A DNA stretch of 64,000 nt from Hoplostethus atlanticus (GCA_034670405.1 JAXDDX010000300.1:62001-126000), one strand, 5' to 3'. Positions 1-30,929 are shown, counted from the stretch's first letter. Notes: generated by a model not told the origin, from the letters alone. Numbers and translations: made by a program.

Positions 1-371
1 GGTTAAAAAAAAAAAGGTATCTCTGTAGTGAAGGCAAAGCTTTGGACCCGTCTCCACTGGCATTTACAGAGGTGTTAGGCGTAAGAGGTGTAAAAGGGTG
101 TAAAAGCATTGAAGGTGAGAGAATTTTGGGCACCTCAAAGTCGGTACAAAGTCGGTATGGCATTGTTAGAACCTAATGCGAGAGGCTTAGATGAAGATCA
201 GACCATATTCTAGGAGCCATTTATGCAGGTATGCAGGTAATCCAAAAAGGGTTCACAAACCTTTTCTCGCCAACTGTGCATGCTCTCTCTGGGTCAAATT
301 CTCCAGAAATATAATATCTCCTTCCGTTGCTTTGTGAACAATACTTCCCCATAAAGCTGCAAAACCAGACC
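1..371. other. No recognised feature
   Basis: Nothing recognisable as a gene, RNA or repeat was seen here. The stretch is moderately AT-rich and leads into the LINE fragment that follows. Confidence 0.4.
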
Positions 372-1665
372 AGCCTCACCACTTTCAGTGACTATCTCCA
401 GGACATTTAATGTTGGATTGCACGGAACTTTCTCCAGCTAAATGAGGATGAATACGTCATGATTTTATTCTGTCCTAAAAGTATTTATTATAACCTGGGG
501 AATTTGGCTCCAGACGTGAGACTTAGATATTCATGCATTCATTTCCTCCCGTCTTGATCACTGCAACTCACTGTACTACGGTATTAGCCAGCTAGAGCTA
601 AAAAGAGGGATGATATTACCCCAGTCCTGGCATCCCTTCACTGGCTCCCTGTCCACTACTGAATTTATTTTAAAATTGTATTGTTTGTCTATAAAGCCTT
701 TGCATGGCCTTGCACCTAGCTACATTTCTGGTCTGCTGTCCCCCTACAATGCCACTAGATCCCTCAGGTCCTCTGGTCAGGGGCTTCTGGCTGAAACAAA
801 TGGATGATAGAGCTTTTGCTGTGTCAGTTCCAAGACTGTGGAATAGCCTTCCCCAAAGCATTAGATCAGCTGAATCTACAGAAGCTTTTTAAAAATAGAC
901 TGAAAACTTATTTTTACTCCCTGGCCTTTAAATGTGTCTAACTTATTTGGTATTTGCTCTAATTCTTGATTGAATGTTTTAATAACTATTTTAAGCATCT
1001 ATTATTATTATTATTTTATTATTTATTTTTTCCCCCCCCTTTTTTCTCCCCAATTTTACATGTACAATTCCCCCTGCCTAAGCAGTCCCGGTCGTTGCTC
1101 CGCCCCCTCTGCCGGCCTGTGGAGGATGTAGACTACCACATGGCTCCTCCGATGCATGTGGAGTCGCCAGCCGCTTCTTTTCACCTGACAGCTGAGTTTC
1201 ACCGGGAGGGCGTATCGCGTGCGGAGGAACACGTTATCCCCCTCAGTTCCCCTCCCCGCTGAACAGGCGCCCCGACCGACCAGAGGAGGCGCTAGTGCAG
1301 CGACCAGGACACATACCCCTCTGGTTTCCCACCCGCAGACACGGCCAATTGTGTCTGTTAGCGGACCCCCGACCAAGCCACAGGTAACGCTGAGGTTCGG
1401 ACCTGCGACCTCAGCGTTGGTAGGCAGTTGCTTTTGCATCTATATTCTTATCATCTTTTACTTTATTTTGGGGGGGTTTTGTGTGTGTTTTCTGATGCTG
1501 TGGACCTTGTGTGCCTCTTTTTCCATGTTTTTGTGAAGCACTTTGGTACAAACTTATGTGTTTTAAAGCATTATATAAATCAAGTTGTAGTTTATTGTAT
1601 AATTGATCAATCCTACACTGGTTGTCTATTGAAAGCCCTTATCCTTTCTTTGGCATAAAAATGAT
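372..1665 (+). mobile_element. L2-type LINE, 3' end of reverse-transcriptase ORF plus 3' UTR, degenerate
   Basis: Translated pieces on the plus strand match the C-terminal part of L2/Maui-type LINE proteins, in broken frames: a segment like ARNFLQLNEDE near 415-455, then LDHCNSLYYG near 555, then LHGLAPSYISGLLSPYNATR near 700-765, DDRAFAVSVPRLWNSLPQSI near 805-865. The tail after 1436 contains the GTGAAGCACTTTGGTA and TTATATAA type motifs usual for the 3' UTR of such elements. Several frameshifts and deletions make it a dead copy. It is interrupted by a SINE at 1003-1435. The family name is from memory of L2 proteins; the exact subfamily is not determined. Confidence 0.7.
1003..1435 (-). mobile_element. 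tRNA-derived SINE nested in the L2 fragment
   Basis: Read on the minus strand the element begins near 1435 with a tRNA-like head holding a B-box-like GGTCCGAACC, continues through a GC-rich body, and ends in an A/G-rich then AAT-repeat tail at 1003-1050. It is flanked by an 8-bp direct repeat GCATCTAT at 995-1002 and 1436-1443, the target-site duplication expected for LINE-driven retroposition. L2 sequence resumes directly after the second copy. The body resembles a SINE-like repeat common in fish genomes. Open frames inside it are not genes. Confidence 0.75.
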
Positions 1666-2014
1666 CAAATTTATAGATACTGAATATTGGCACAAAATCA
1701 GCTATTGGCAGCTTCAATCCAAATCCAAATGAAACCCTGAGGCAAACAGTGAGGATTTTCACTTAGCAGACCAAAACTTTTTAGTGAAGTGGGTAAAAAA
1801 TACCACTGGATGACACAATTTGAAAAAGTCTTCCTTTTCTGTACCATGAAGATTCTCTCATCCATTGATGAGAAAAACAGTGAAATGACCAGAGATTAAA
1901 GCCATGAGAGAGGCAGTTTCATCAGGGAAATCAGAGACAGCAGTAGGAAAAGGCAATACTCCCTCCATACAGCTCTAGTGCTACTATACATTCTCCTACA
2001 ACTGTAGGTTAGAT

Positions 2015-2192
2015 CAGTGGTTCTCAATCCAGTCCTCAAGGACCCCCTGTCCTGGGGGTTTTACTTTACACCTGAACCAATTAGAGGCTTCACATTTTCA
2101 TGATACCTTAATTGGTTCAGATGTGCCTGAGTAGAGCTGGAGCTAAAACCTCCAGGACAGGGGGTCCTTGAGGACTGGATTGAGAACCACTG
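2015..2192. mobile_element. hAT-type MITE, 178 bp
   Basis: Long terminal inverted repeats begin CAGTGGTTCTCAATCCAG and extend about 40 bp on each side. The element is flanked by a perfect 8-bp direct repeat GGTTAGAT at 2007-2014 and 2193-2200. Eight-base target duplications and a CAGTGGTTCTCAA terminus are characteristic of hAT (Charlie-like) transposons. It has no coding capacity. Confidence 0.85.
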
Positions 2193-2434
2193 GGTTAGAT
2201 TGTATACATTGTATCACCCAAGACATAAATCAAGTTGTATCTTATTTCTATAGAACATTTCATACAGATGACGTATGAAGCAGAGTTTACAAGCATGGTT
2301 ATAAATAGCTCAGGGCCATGAAAAATACAGGGACACAAGAACAGGTAATGTTTAAAAACTGCACTGTAGTGGAGTAAACCCACCTAGGATAAAGGATCCA
2401 CAGCTTGTATGGCATTAAAGCTAACAGGGTCATT

Positions 2435-2482
<48 letters not shown>

Positions 2483-2580
2483 GGGGGAGGGAGAGGGAGA
2501 CAGAGAGACAGAGAGAGAGAGAGAGACATAGAGAAAGTAAGAGGGAGAGAGAGACACACACATAGAGAAAGAAAGAGGGA
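2435..2580. repeat. (GA)n microsatellite
   Basis: An imperfect GA/GGA/GACA purine tract. Open frames of Ser/Leu/Val repeats on the minus strand through here are artefacts of the simple repeat. Confidence 0.95.
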
Positions 2581-2599
2581 GAGATACACACACATATGA

Positions 2600-3281
2600 A
2601 GGCTCCTAATGCAAAGTTCTGGTTAAACATTGGCCCAAAGTTTGCCTTCTGCCTTCTGTTGTTTTTACACTAAAGGCCCGGCAATTGTTGGAGGCATTAT
2701 TGACTTAGTAATTAAAGTATTTTAAGGTGGGGATTCTGTAATCATTACATATGCCACCATCTGTCCCTGTGCCACAGCACAAGGACCTGAAATGGATTTT
2801 TCCCCCTGAGTAGATAACGTATAAAAAAAACATTTGAGAAGGCAGGAAGGAGAATCGTATTGCCACCATTTGATTTATACAGTTTGACTTATGGCGAAGG
2901 TGAACTTCTGCATTTCAGTCAGGACCAACTAGTCATGACCATAGGAGAGATATTAATTTAAAGTAGCCTAATTTAAATTAGGCTATTTTATTTATTTATT
3001 TATTTGTTTATTAAATATCAGCTTTCCACCAGTCAGTGTCATCCACCTCTGATATGATGGAAGTTCCTTCCTGATAAAAAAAAACCCAAAACCTGCAACA
3101 TTTTATTTTCTTTGTATGTTTTATTTTATTTTTTATTATCATTTTATTATTTAATTAATTAATTTTGTATCTTTCCCCACCATTGAATAGGTGGGGTGGG
3201 TCACCCTGCCTTAAAGAGCTGCTAACCCACCTAAAAGAATTTCATTAGTCTGGTTTCAGTGGCGAATTTTGGTTTCCAATG
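2600..3281. other. No gene recognised; AT-rich, start of dispersed-repeat cluster
   Basis: No coding feature seen. A short segment near 3010-3060 (TATCAGCTTTCCACCAGTCA) belongs to a dispersed family that recurs around 13.85, 18.63 and 19.29 kb. Short TTTA/TTAA repeats occur at 2985-3015 and 3150-3165. Confidence 0.4.
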
Positions 3282-3289
3282 ATCTAAAT

Positions 3290-3464
3290 CAGAGGTGGGC
3301 TATCATGTGCCATGGAGGGCTGAGACTACAGCAGGTGATTTCACTGATTAGTCACTCCTCTCTGGTTGAAGGTGTGTTAATCAGTGAAATCACCTGGCGT
3401 AGTCTTTGGTTGGAGTGAAAACCTGCATACTCTCGGCGCTCCATGGCATGATTGCCCACACCTG
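3290..3464. mobile_element. hAT-type MITE, 175 bp
   Basis: The termini are CAGAGGTGGGC and GCCCACACCTG (imperfect inverted repeats), and subterminal palindromic segments include CCATGG arms. A perfect 8-bp target duplication ATCTAAAT lies at 3282-3289 and 3465-3472. The flanking sequence is a copy of the CAGTGTTTCCC-type dispersed repeat, and the insertion point matches that of a different MITE at 19552. Confidence 0.85.
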
Positions 3465-3472
3465 ATCTAAAT

Positions 3473-3990
3473 GCTGATTCAGAAGCTTTTCTACCCTGAC
3501 AAGAATACAATTCTGGGGGAAACATTGGGTACTTGGAATTCTGGCGCATAAAATGGTCAAATTTAAAGATACTAAAATATCGGCTCAAAATATTAACAGT
3601 TTCAATACATAAATCGGCCTTCAAGAACCCATATCGGTGAAACCATAGTCTTTATCACAATGTCTAAAAAATGATAAATAAATTAAATTCCAGGAAATAG
3701 TACACAGATTTTCCTCATATTTATGTACCCTGGTTTAAATGGAGAGTTTTAGTGTGTCATGATGGTCTAATGATGATGATGGCTGTTTCAGATGCTTTTC
3801 CACCCTGACAAGTAAAATTCTAGAGGAAACACTAAATACTACTTGTGTACTAGAACCTTTGGCATAAAAAACAATCACATTTTTAATTGGCATAAAATCA
3901 AATTGAAAGACAATGAATAACAGCACAAAATCGGTGATTGGCCCTCAAAAACCCTCTATGTAATGAAATTCATATTTTTTTCTATTGTGT
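3473..3990. repeat. Two tandem-placed copies of a CAGTGTTTCCC-type dispersed repeat
   Basis: Segments at 3473-3650 and 3740-3960 share the string CACCCTGACAAG, then an AATTCT..GAAACACT block, then AAAATGGTCAAATTT-like and CACAAAATCGG-like blocks. Related pieces occur at about 1620-1740, 13690-13915 and 18410-18700 (opposite orientation), and 19225-19540/19740-19885. The termini resemble hAT elements beginning CAGTGTTTCCC, but I could not delimit a full copy, so the family assignment is tentative. Confidence 0.5.
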
Positions 3991-3999
3991 GTTTTGTTC

Positions 4000-6096
4000 G
4001 GGAAAAGATGGAAGTTGGCCATACAAACTGGCCTGTCGCAATCTCTTGATCTCATGGTTTTATTAGTTCCCATCTCGTCCATGGACTATCAGCCAACTCA
4101 CTGCACTCACCAGCTCTCTCTCCCTTTGTTGGTTCGTGTAACATTTTGGTCAACACTTTTATCAGAGGCCTATCTCCCCCCATTGTGTTGCAGAGAAACC
4201 AAATCATTGCAGATAAAAAGCTATTCTAACTTTGAGCCGCAATCTTCAATTGCACTTCCGGCCTGTAATCTCCCAGTTTAAGCATTAAAGAGTCATGTGT
4301 CTGGTGGTTTGACACAGGGTCTTTGAATCGGGGAAGATAAGGATGTTCTATTGGGAAGCAAGCACACAAACTGTTCCCTGTTCTCTTGCTCCTTTCTCCA
4401 TAATTACAGTGAGTGAATGAATGGCCAAACACAGACCTATAAGAAAAGATAAGTGGTAATAATAAATATACCGTTCAGTTGTAGTCATTGTGCCACTCCA
4501 CTCCCAAGCGTCTGTCTTGCATAAGTGCTGCTGCAGCCACTGTAGATGCTTCTTTTTCACAAACAACATAGTGAACTGTCCAGGCATAAGGTACTGTAGC
4601 AATAAAAAATAAAAACTAAATTGCAATTGACTCACCTTTAAAATACCTCATTACTCCCTCGTTCTTGGGTGAGGGTAATGAGTAAATGAATGGATAAATA
4701 GTACATAATATGAATAATCAAATAACCTGGTAGTTATTAAACATCCAAAGCCCCCTCCTACAAAAGTTAGTGCAGAAATTCATAACCCTTTTCTTTTACT
4801 CTTTTACATTGACCATCAAAGAATTGCTCTATTAATATTATACAAATACAAAATGCTATCAAGATGTTTTATTATGAACTTAAAGGGGCCCTACAGAAAT
4901 TCAAATTTTCCTGTTTGTGTACATATATAATCAAAGATGTTTAATGTGGACATTGTTAAAATCTGATTGAGTGATTAAATGTAAAGTTATTGCATTTTCA
5001 AAAAGTCACATTTTTTACAGGCAGTTTCAGACCAACTCCAGTGAACACATCACATCTGGGTTTGGTCTTGATTGTCTCCCCTCACAGAATTACTGAAATC
5101 CTTCCAATCAGGCCAGTTTGCAGCATTTTGTCTGTGCAGACTTAGTCTTCATACACGTTAACCTAAACAGCATTTACTTGAAAAAAAAATCTTTACAGTG
5201 GTCTAAAACTTGCATGGCGGTAGCAATCCAACAAGCTTAGTAAAATCATTTTTTCAGTTTCTGTCAACTGTCATCTGGGAAGAAGGAGACCAAATCCAAA
5301 TCCTTAAACTGAAACTTTATGAAGGTAACTTTATAAGATAAAGCTAAATGCAGCTAGACCCTACAACAGTCCAATACATAACAGCAAAAATAAATAACAA
5401 TCATAGACACATAAAAAGTACAATAAAGTTAAATTAAAGTAACATTTATTTTTCAAATTTGGTAAGCAATGGAAAGTTTCTTGAAAATCTTTCTTTTCGC
5501 AACAACTAAAACATGTTTTTTTTTTTTTTTTACAATGTTTATAAGTTATTGTACAGGTATTTACAGTTTTGCAGTACAGTGACTGCTGAATTGGTACTAT
5601 AAATTAACTAGAGGCTGGATGTTGTACATTGTAAATACATCCTGGCAGGGTAAATTGCCCAGGGTGCTTATAGTACAAATGTGAGCAACACGATCAACAT
5701 TGTTGTCCAAAGTTAATTACAGCCATTCAAAGCTTCCCAGTTCTCTAGAACTTTTATTTGAAAGATGACAGGAATAAACACCCCAAAAATTATGCTTGGA
5801 GAATGATTGTATGCATCATCGGGATCATTTTAATGAGTTCTCTCTGTTTAATTTCTATTAATTTTACCTGATTAGCGCTTGCTAGTTAGCTTAGCAATAC
5901 CAAAACAGCAAAAAATACACGATTTGTCTGTTCGAAACTTTATAGCTGCAGACCCCTATGTAGGTACAATCAGAGCCTCTCACACTGCCAACAACTGGTC
6001 AGAATGGAGCGACCCATCCACGAAGTTGCTCACAGTGTGAACTCATTGTAAGGTGTTTCCCTCCCATGTACACAGTGGCAAAGGCAATGTGTCAAC
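4000..6096. other. Intergenic sequence without a recognised gene
   Basis: No frame here shows similarity to a protein I recognise. A TTAAAGGGGCCC string at 4879 resembles the end of TTAA-target transposons, but I did not find a matching right end. A poly-T run sits at 5518-5532. Confidence 0.4.
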
Positions 6097-6313
6097 CTGG
6101 GGTCCGTTCCAGGAAGCAGGTTCAACAAACTCTGAGTCTAACCCTGAACTCTGAGTTGATTAACTCATAGATGGGAAACTCTGGGTTTTCGGTTCCAGAA
6201 CGGCTGATCTGGGTTAGTTCAATCAACTCTCGGTATGTTAACCCTGAGTTTAAGCGCGTGCCTGACGACAATAAAAAGCCATCATCAATGGAGGTCCGAT
6301 ACTACGATTCACC

Positions 6314-6666
6314 ATGGCAACCGGCAAGCAGAAAAGGTCGTCGTACGTCACCCCACTGGAGTTGGAAGTGCTACTACGTGCATTTGGGGAGTATGAACAC
6401 ATTTTCAAAAAGAAGAGCAACACAGCTGCAGCAGCAAAGGAGAGGGAATTAGCGTGGGAGAGAATCGCTGCCCGAGTCAATGCGTTCGTTTGAATGCAGT
6501 AGTGTATTCATTTAACATTTAACCACAATTTCTTATAATATTACCTACATGTGAGAAAGTGGTGGAATGGTATTGGGGGAAAAAAATTTCATTTAGGTGC
6601 AATCCCACGGGCGGAAAGCGCACTTGGCAGCAGCTGAAAATGAAATATAGAAACATACTTCAAATG
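6314..6666 (+). pseudogene. Myb/SANT-like (trihelix) protein of the Harbinger element, partial
   Basis: An ATG at 6314 opens a frame of 59 residues with the features of Harbinger Myb-like proteins: a start MATGKQKRSS, then TPLELEVLLRAFGEYEHIFK and WERIAARVNA. A donor-like GTTCGT after codon base 2 of the A codon, and an acceptor at about 6594-6596 (TTTAG), would join in phase to CNPTGGKRTWQQLKMKYRNI, the usual second block of this family. The protein probably assisted the transposase in nuclear import and DNA binding. The remaining C-terminal part is absent. Family assignment rests on motif memory. Confidence 0.6.
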
Positions 6667-6907
6667 GTGTACTTGGGGTGGCAAATTAGAAAGGCAGATC
6701 TAGAAATTTAATTACTGGAACATAAGTTAGAGGTGGGTGCATGGTCACAGGTGAAATGTGTTGTTGGAACAATATAAAAATACTACTTTTGTATTTGTAG
6801 GAAATAAAGAAGACCAAATGAAATGTGTCTTTATTTGACTGCTCGGGGTGGTGGTAGCTTAATCCGTGAACTGTAAACGGCATATTATATCTCGGACAGC
6901 TCTTCCA

Positions 6908-7018
6908 TCCTGGACATAGAATATCTAATCGGGGTCTCAAAATCCTCTCCCGACATAAGGCTATGCGAATTACTTCCGCTTGAATATCAATCGGGTTACC
7001 GAGGAAAGGACACGCCAT
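6908..7018 (-). pseudogene. Harbinger transposase N-terminal fragment
   Basis: A minus-strand frame starts at an ATG at 7016-7018 with a segment like FLGNPIDIQAEVIRIALCRE followed by RILRPRLDIL. This resembles the N-terminus of PIF/Harbinger transposases. Similarity stops after about 37 residues, and no DDE catalytic region follows. It is therefore a truncated remnant of the element's second gene. Confidence 0.5.
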
Positions 7019-7201
7019 GTCCGACAGCTGCTTCAGGTTCAGCAGAGGGAGGAGACGGAGAAACTCAGGGTTTGTTAAAGAAAACCTGCCAGCGAGCAGG
7101 TTAGGTTCACAGAGTTTGAGTTACCCCTCTTTCTGGAACGGAAAACCCAGAGTTTCCCTCATCTCAGGGTTAACAAACACGCTTTCTGGAACAGACCCCT
7201 G

Positions 7202-7694
7202 GATCTCTTTGTTGGAATTTCCAAGTCTGATTAAACTATGAATATAACGCTAAAAGACATCAAATTACATTAGTTTGGATTTTGCATCATTAAATAATTT
7301 AAAACAGCCTATCCTCTGTATCTGAGTATGTGATGTGAAGTAAACAATCAACAGTAAACAATCAATGTTTACTAAGAGATCACTGGTGCAAAAGTCAAAA
7401 ATGTTACAGAAAACTGTAGCACATGATGTATTACATAGAAAGGGGTTGTTCCAAATAGGGTTCAAACAATAAGCCTTTGGTTAAAACATCTTGTACTGTA
7501 ATTCAGAACAAATGGAAGCCCTCAGGCTGCATCATACATTTACATTTTCATGTAAATAAATGTGAATAAATACGCAGTTCATGAAAGCTTTTACATTATG
7601 CTGTTCTAAACACCCGGTGTCGGGTAGGTCTTCCTGGGTCTTCCTGGTGCACAGGCAGTGATATGTTTTGTTTTTAAAGTGGAATAAATAGAAG
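7202..7694. other. No recognised feature
   Basis: AT-rich sequence between the Harbinger element and a dispersed repeat; no gene seen. Confidence 0.4.
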
Positions 7695-7862
7695 AATAAA
7701 TACAAGAACAACTGGGTAGTTAGCATGAGCAGTGATAGCCACCATGGCTAAACAGACAAAGAAAAGAGCGCCACCTACAGAAACTCAAACTTCATCAACA
7801 GAAAATCCAAGGAAAAAGAGGTCACAGTACTGGACACACTGTTTGATTGACAAACAGTAGCA
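7695..7862. repeat. Dispersed repeat, copy 1 of 3
   Basis: Contains GGTAGTTAGCATGAGCAG, then a CAAAGAAAAGAGCGCCACCT block and GGACACACTGTTTGATTGAC. The same blocks recur in the same order at 25040-25260, and split in two at 12300-12381 and 12845-12985. The family is unidentified. Confidence 0.7.
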
Positions 7863-7996
7863 CTTTAAGAAGTATGATTTTTAAAAAAGCCTGAATATCA
7901 GTGGTGACTACGATTCTCCAGGGCCACTATTGTTGATGTCCAGCACCCAATAGTGGGTGACCTGGGTTATTTCTGTCTGTCAAGACCACCACTACA

Positions 7997-8155
7997 GGGG
8001 CGTCCTGGTGGCTCAGTGGTCTAAGGCACATACCGTGTAACTGCGGCGTCCTGGGTTTGTATGTCATCCCTTCCCTCTTACCTCATCTTTCCTGTCTCTC
8101 TACCACTGACTGTCAAATAAAGGCAAAATTCCAAAAAACAAATCATAAAAAATGA
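7997..8155 (+). mobile_element. tRNA-derived SINE
   Basis: The head GGGCGTCCTGGTGGCTCAG..GGTCTAAGGC matches the acceptor/D-arm region and A box of a tRNA. A degenerate B-box region follows near 8050, then a pyrimidine-rich body and an A-rich tail with AATAAA near 8118-8160. It reads in the plus direction. No clear flanking duplication was found. Confidence 0.65.
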
Positions 8156-8159
8156 AAAC

Positions 8160-9061
8160 ACCACCCCAACAAACTGTGAAGGGGTCCTTTGGGGCCCCAT
8201 TAAGTTGTATAAAACAATAATTGCCTTCAGGTGTAACCCTAAAGGAGTACACCATATTTTTGGCAGATTGTCTTGTTGGTCTGGGACTAGACCTAAAGGA
8301 CTACACAGACTTTTTGGCAATTTGGCCCATTGGTCAACTTACCCTTTGGCAGAAAAAAAACAACACCAACTTCTTGCGTTAGATAATGCTAGTTGCCTAC
8401 GGACACTTAACATACTGTATGCTAACACCTTACCTGGTCGATCACTGGCTCCCGGCTCCATGCTAAGATTTTAGCATACACTATGTTGAGTGATAGGTAG
8501 GTAGGTAGGCTACTAGTATTATCTCAAAAGTGAGAAAATGAGAATGTGTAGCAGCTTTAAAGCTAAATGACAAGTCATCTTAAATGATATGCAGCTATGT
8601 CTGGCAGTTCTGTGTAGGAGATTTGTAAAATTTACAGGAAATGTGATAAGCTAGCAGGGCCTACTTTCCCTGTTTCTATACGAAATAAAGGTACTGGGTG
8701 ATGAGACTGTGTACAGCTAAAAATCACTCTCGTCTGAAATAGTTCCAAAAATAAACTTGGTTACATCAGATATCTACACTTACAATTTTATTTTTAAAGC
8801 TGCACTAGGAAACATTTTTATGTAAACGCCTATCTTATCAATATAAGAAAGAGAGAAGAGCAAAAGAGAAGAGCATCCCATCCCCACTAATTCAGACACT
8901 GTAGATTCACCCCATTTGCTGTTGGATATGGTCACTTTTCCATCCACAGGACCGCCACAGTATGAACTTACCTAGTGCAACTTTAATTTTAATGAATCTA
9001 CAGGTGATATAATAAAAAACGTACTTAATTTCTTACTTTGGATAATGCTAGTGGCGACTAT
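8160..9061. other. Downstream of rfx6; AT-rich, inverted copy of minisatellite unit near 8400-8490
   Basis: A stretch at about 8455-8495 (GCTAAGATTTTAGCATACAC then TGTTGAGTGATAGG) is an inverted partial copy of the 45-bp unit found at 9062-9262. On the minus strand an AATAAA lies at 8787-8792 and an ATTAAA near 8980; either could end the rfx6 transcript. No other gene was seen. Confidence 0.4.
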
Positions 9062-9262
9062 AACTCAATACAGTGTATGTTAAAGTGTTAGCATGGATCC
9101 TACTATCACTCAACATAGCGTTTGCTAAAGTGTTAGCATGGAGCCTACTATCACTCAACATAGCATTTGCTAAAGTGTTAGCATGGAGCCTACTATCAGT
9201 CAACATTGTGTATGCTAAAGTGTTAGCATGGAGTCTACTATCAGTCAACATTGTGTAAGTAT
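9062..9262. repeat. 45-bp minisatellite, about 4 copies, in or just beyond rfx6 3' UTR
   Basis: The period is 45 bp, measured from GTTAGCATG positions 9087, 9132, 9177 and 9222. The unit contains GCTAAAGTGTTAGCATGGAG and CTATCACTCAACAT. The same unit with shared 3' flank (ATCTACC..GATTTTGGTGT) occurs in an rfx6 intron at 16795-16925. Because 45 is divisible by three, the array is open in several frames; this is not evidence of coding. Confidence 0.9.
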
Positions 9263-9646
9263 GTGTAAGTATTAGCATGAAGCACTGGAGCCAACAATCT
9301 ACCGGGGGCACATGGAGGATTTTGGTGTCTATGTTCTCATCACTCAATGGCACAGTTGACCAAGGGGACGATCTTCCAAAACCTCTGTGTATCCTTCATA
9401 CATTCAATTGTCCTTTGCTCCTCTTCATTCCTTAGGAAATGGTTGGTCAATGTGAGAGGGGTAACTGAGTACCCTGAGCAAAAAGGTCAGAAGCAATCAC
9501 TCCCTCGTATGCCATTTGTTGGTTGTGTTTATCCAAACCACCTTGTACCATAAATGCATACATACATTTTGAGTACGGGTTGCCCTGGTGGGAATTGAAC
9601 CCGTAATGTCAGGGTCTTCGTCCAATGGAAGCTTGTATTTTCACTG

Positions 9647-29004
<19,358 letters not shown>

Positions 29005-30678
29005 AGTAACATAAACAACATCAACACATTTAAACCAAAGTAAAAAAGGAGGAAACTGACGTCGGCCTGCTGTGACAAAAATATTCCACTGCAGATCATT
29101 TGTCCTTCAGACTGTGAACTGGGTTCTGCCACACAAACAAATCCTCAAATGTCGTTTGCCAGTCCCATCTTCATAAAAGTCCAGAAAAAAGATTTGCAAT
29201 GTCGCAAAGTCCAGCATTTTCTAAGCCTGGTCATAATAAACAGTAGATCTGAACCTATAGAAAAACTCGTCTCGCCTCAGGCCTTGACAGAACAACCTTA
29301 GACTAATGAAGCAGTGCTGTGGGAAGGGAGAGCTAATGAGGCTGTGGATGCATTCATCATATTTACAGAAGACTGGGGCTGATCCAGGTTATTAATGATT
29401 AACAGAAAAGCCCTCATCCATCCATCCTACTGTCCCCTAACCTGAGGATCAGCTGGTTCCACAGTGATTGTCTGATTTATATTGTACCCTTCTTCGGAAT
29501 AACCACATTAACATCTGTTCATTTATGGTTTAGTTAGTTTTCTGCCAATAATCTTTAATTTTATAGAAAAAGGAAAAATTCCCCCCCAAAATATATACAA
29601 TAAGATATTACAAAGTGTATAGGCTATGGTAAGTGTGATTTACAGTTTAGAATTTTGAATGAATCAGCATTTTGTCTCCTTTTAAAAAAAATAAATAATT
29701 TAAAGTAATACCAATCCAAGTCGTTTTGAAGCAAGGGATGGATTTCATAGAGTTGCATTTGTGACTATATTTACAGAATATAATGAGAATGTTTACTCTA
29801 TATTTCAGCGACTTAACATCGTGCTCAAAATAATGATGTCTCTACAATCAAGGGAAATCGCTAATATTAATAAATCGACCTGCAGCAGGAAATGAGATCA
29901 AACACCTGGTCTGATAAGAATCACAATCATCTTGACTGGCTAGGCTGGAGGCATGATGCCGTGGAAAAGGTAGGACAATCGTAACTCATACATTAATAAG
30001 TTAACTCTAGTTAGACATTTTTCGCCAATTAACCGGTAGGTTAATTATCTTCCTGGTAATTAGGGTTGAGACAAACCAAGCTGCTAGGCCGTCCAGTGCT
30101 TAGCGCTAGCACGCCGTTAGCTTGTCTTTGCTACCTGTTAGCCACCGCTAGCTAAAGTGGAGCGTTTAGCGCCGCTGTTCAAAATGTCTGCCAAGCAGCC
30201 CTCCTTGTACTTTTTTCTTGTCGTTCTTTTGAAGTAGCTTTGAAAAATAGACTTTTTGTTATCTGCATCAGTGCATCACGTTTTCGTGAGGCTATAATCG
30301 GCACTTTGTATTTTTGGCGGTTTTTAACATACATTGGCATTTAAATTGGCTAAGACATCAGAAAATTACAAAAAGGCAGACCGCCATTTGGTAAGTTTTC
30401 ATGTATCCCCTACCGTTTAACCTGCATCACATTCTTTAGCCAAACTGGCGTCATTGGCGTGTGTGTCTCTTTACTTTTGGTAGGCAGATAAGACGTTGCT
30501 GTGTTGACAACCTATGTATTCAACGTAGATGTAGTTTGGTCAATAAATTAATTGATGCCCTACTGATTTTATTGTTTAGTCTAATAGTGGATGCAGTAGC
30601 CTACACAACTCAAACGCAAATTTCCATCCATGGTTTTAAGATGTTGACGTCTGAACATGATTGCCTCTTGCCGGCGTT
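29005..30678. promoter_or_regulatory. Region upstream of rfx6 start: 5' UTR, presumed promoter
   Basis: About 100 nt directly upstream of the rfx6 ATG lie in the same open frame up to a TGA near 29105. I cannot point to a TATA box or transcription start with confidence, nor to a strong CpG island. The call is positional only. No other gene was seen up to 30.68 kb. Confidence 0.3.
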
Positions 30679-30928
30679 GTGCCGAAAATCGGTTGACTGC
30701 CGAAGATTCCTATCTGTGGCTTAATAATCAGAAAATGTATAAATTCTTATAATAATTTATATATAAATGTAATAAATTGTCGGAGCCTACAAATTCATGC
30801 CCATAATCATAAAACTTTGCCAAAAACTTTTATAATAATAATAATAATAATAATCTCTATCTTTCTGTTTTGTTTTTTTATTAAGCCACAGATAGGAGAA
30901 TATTCGGCAGTCACTCCATTTTCGGCAC
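30679..30928. mobile_element. Palindromic MITE with about 48-bp inverted repeats
   Basis: Arms GTGCCGAAAAT..GACTGCCGAA..CCTATCTGTGGCTTAATAA and the inverted TTATTAAGCCACAGATAGG..TTCGGCAGTCACTCC..TTTTCGGCAC enclose an AT-rich core with an (AAT)n run. The flanking duplication is not obvious. Confidence 0.65.
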
Positions 30929-30929
30929 T

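Larger units (their letters stand above)
6100..7198. mobile_element. PIF/Harbinger-type DNA transposon, about 1.1 kb, internally deleted
   Basis: The termini are GGGTCCGTTCCAGGAAGC and GCTTTCTGGAACAGACCC, an inverted repeat of about 18 bp, flanked by the 3-bp direct repeat CTG (6097-6099, 7199-7201); 3-bp duplications fit Harbinger. It retains pieces of the two genes typical of this superfamily in convergent arrangement: a Myb/SANT-like DNA-binding protein on the plus strand, and the N-terminus of a transposase on the minus strand. The catalytic DDE part is missing, so it cannot move by itself. Confidence 0.8.

Noticed and set aside
1056-1439. Open frames of 98-127 codons near 1-1.4 kb
   Set aside because: They lie in a GC-rich SINE and have no recognisable protein similarity.
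9048-9353. Open frames on both strands with 15-residue repeats
   Set aside because: They are translations of a 45-bp minisatellite, whose period is a multiple of three; no start context, splice sites or similarity.
9564-9646. tRNA-like GGGTTCAATTCCC on the minus strand just after the rfx6 stop
   Set aside because: Only a B-box-like string is present; no cloverleaf or A box could be drawn, so it is neither a tRNA gene nor a clear SINE.
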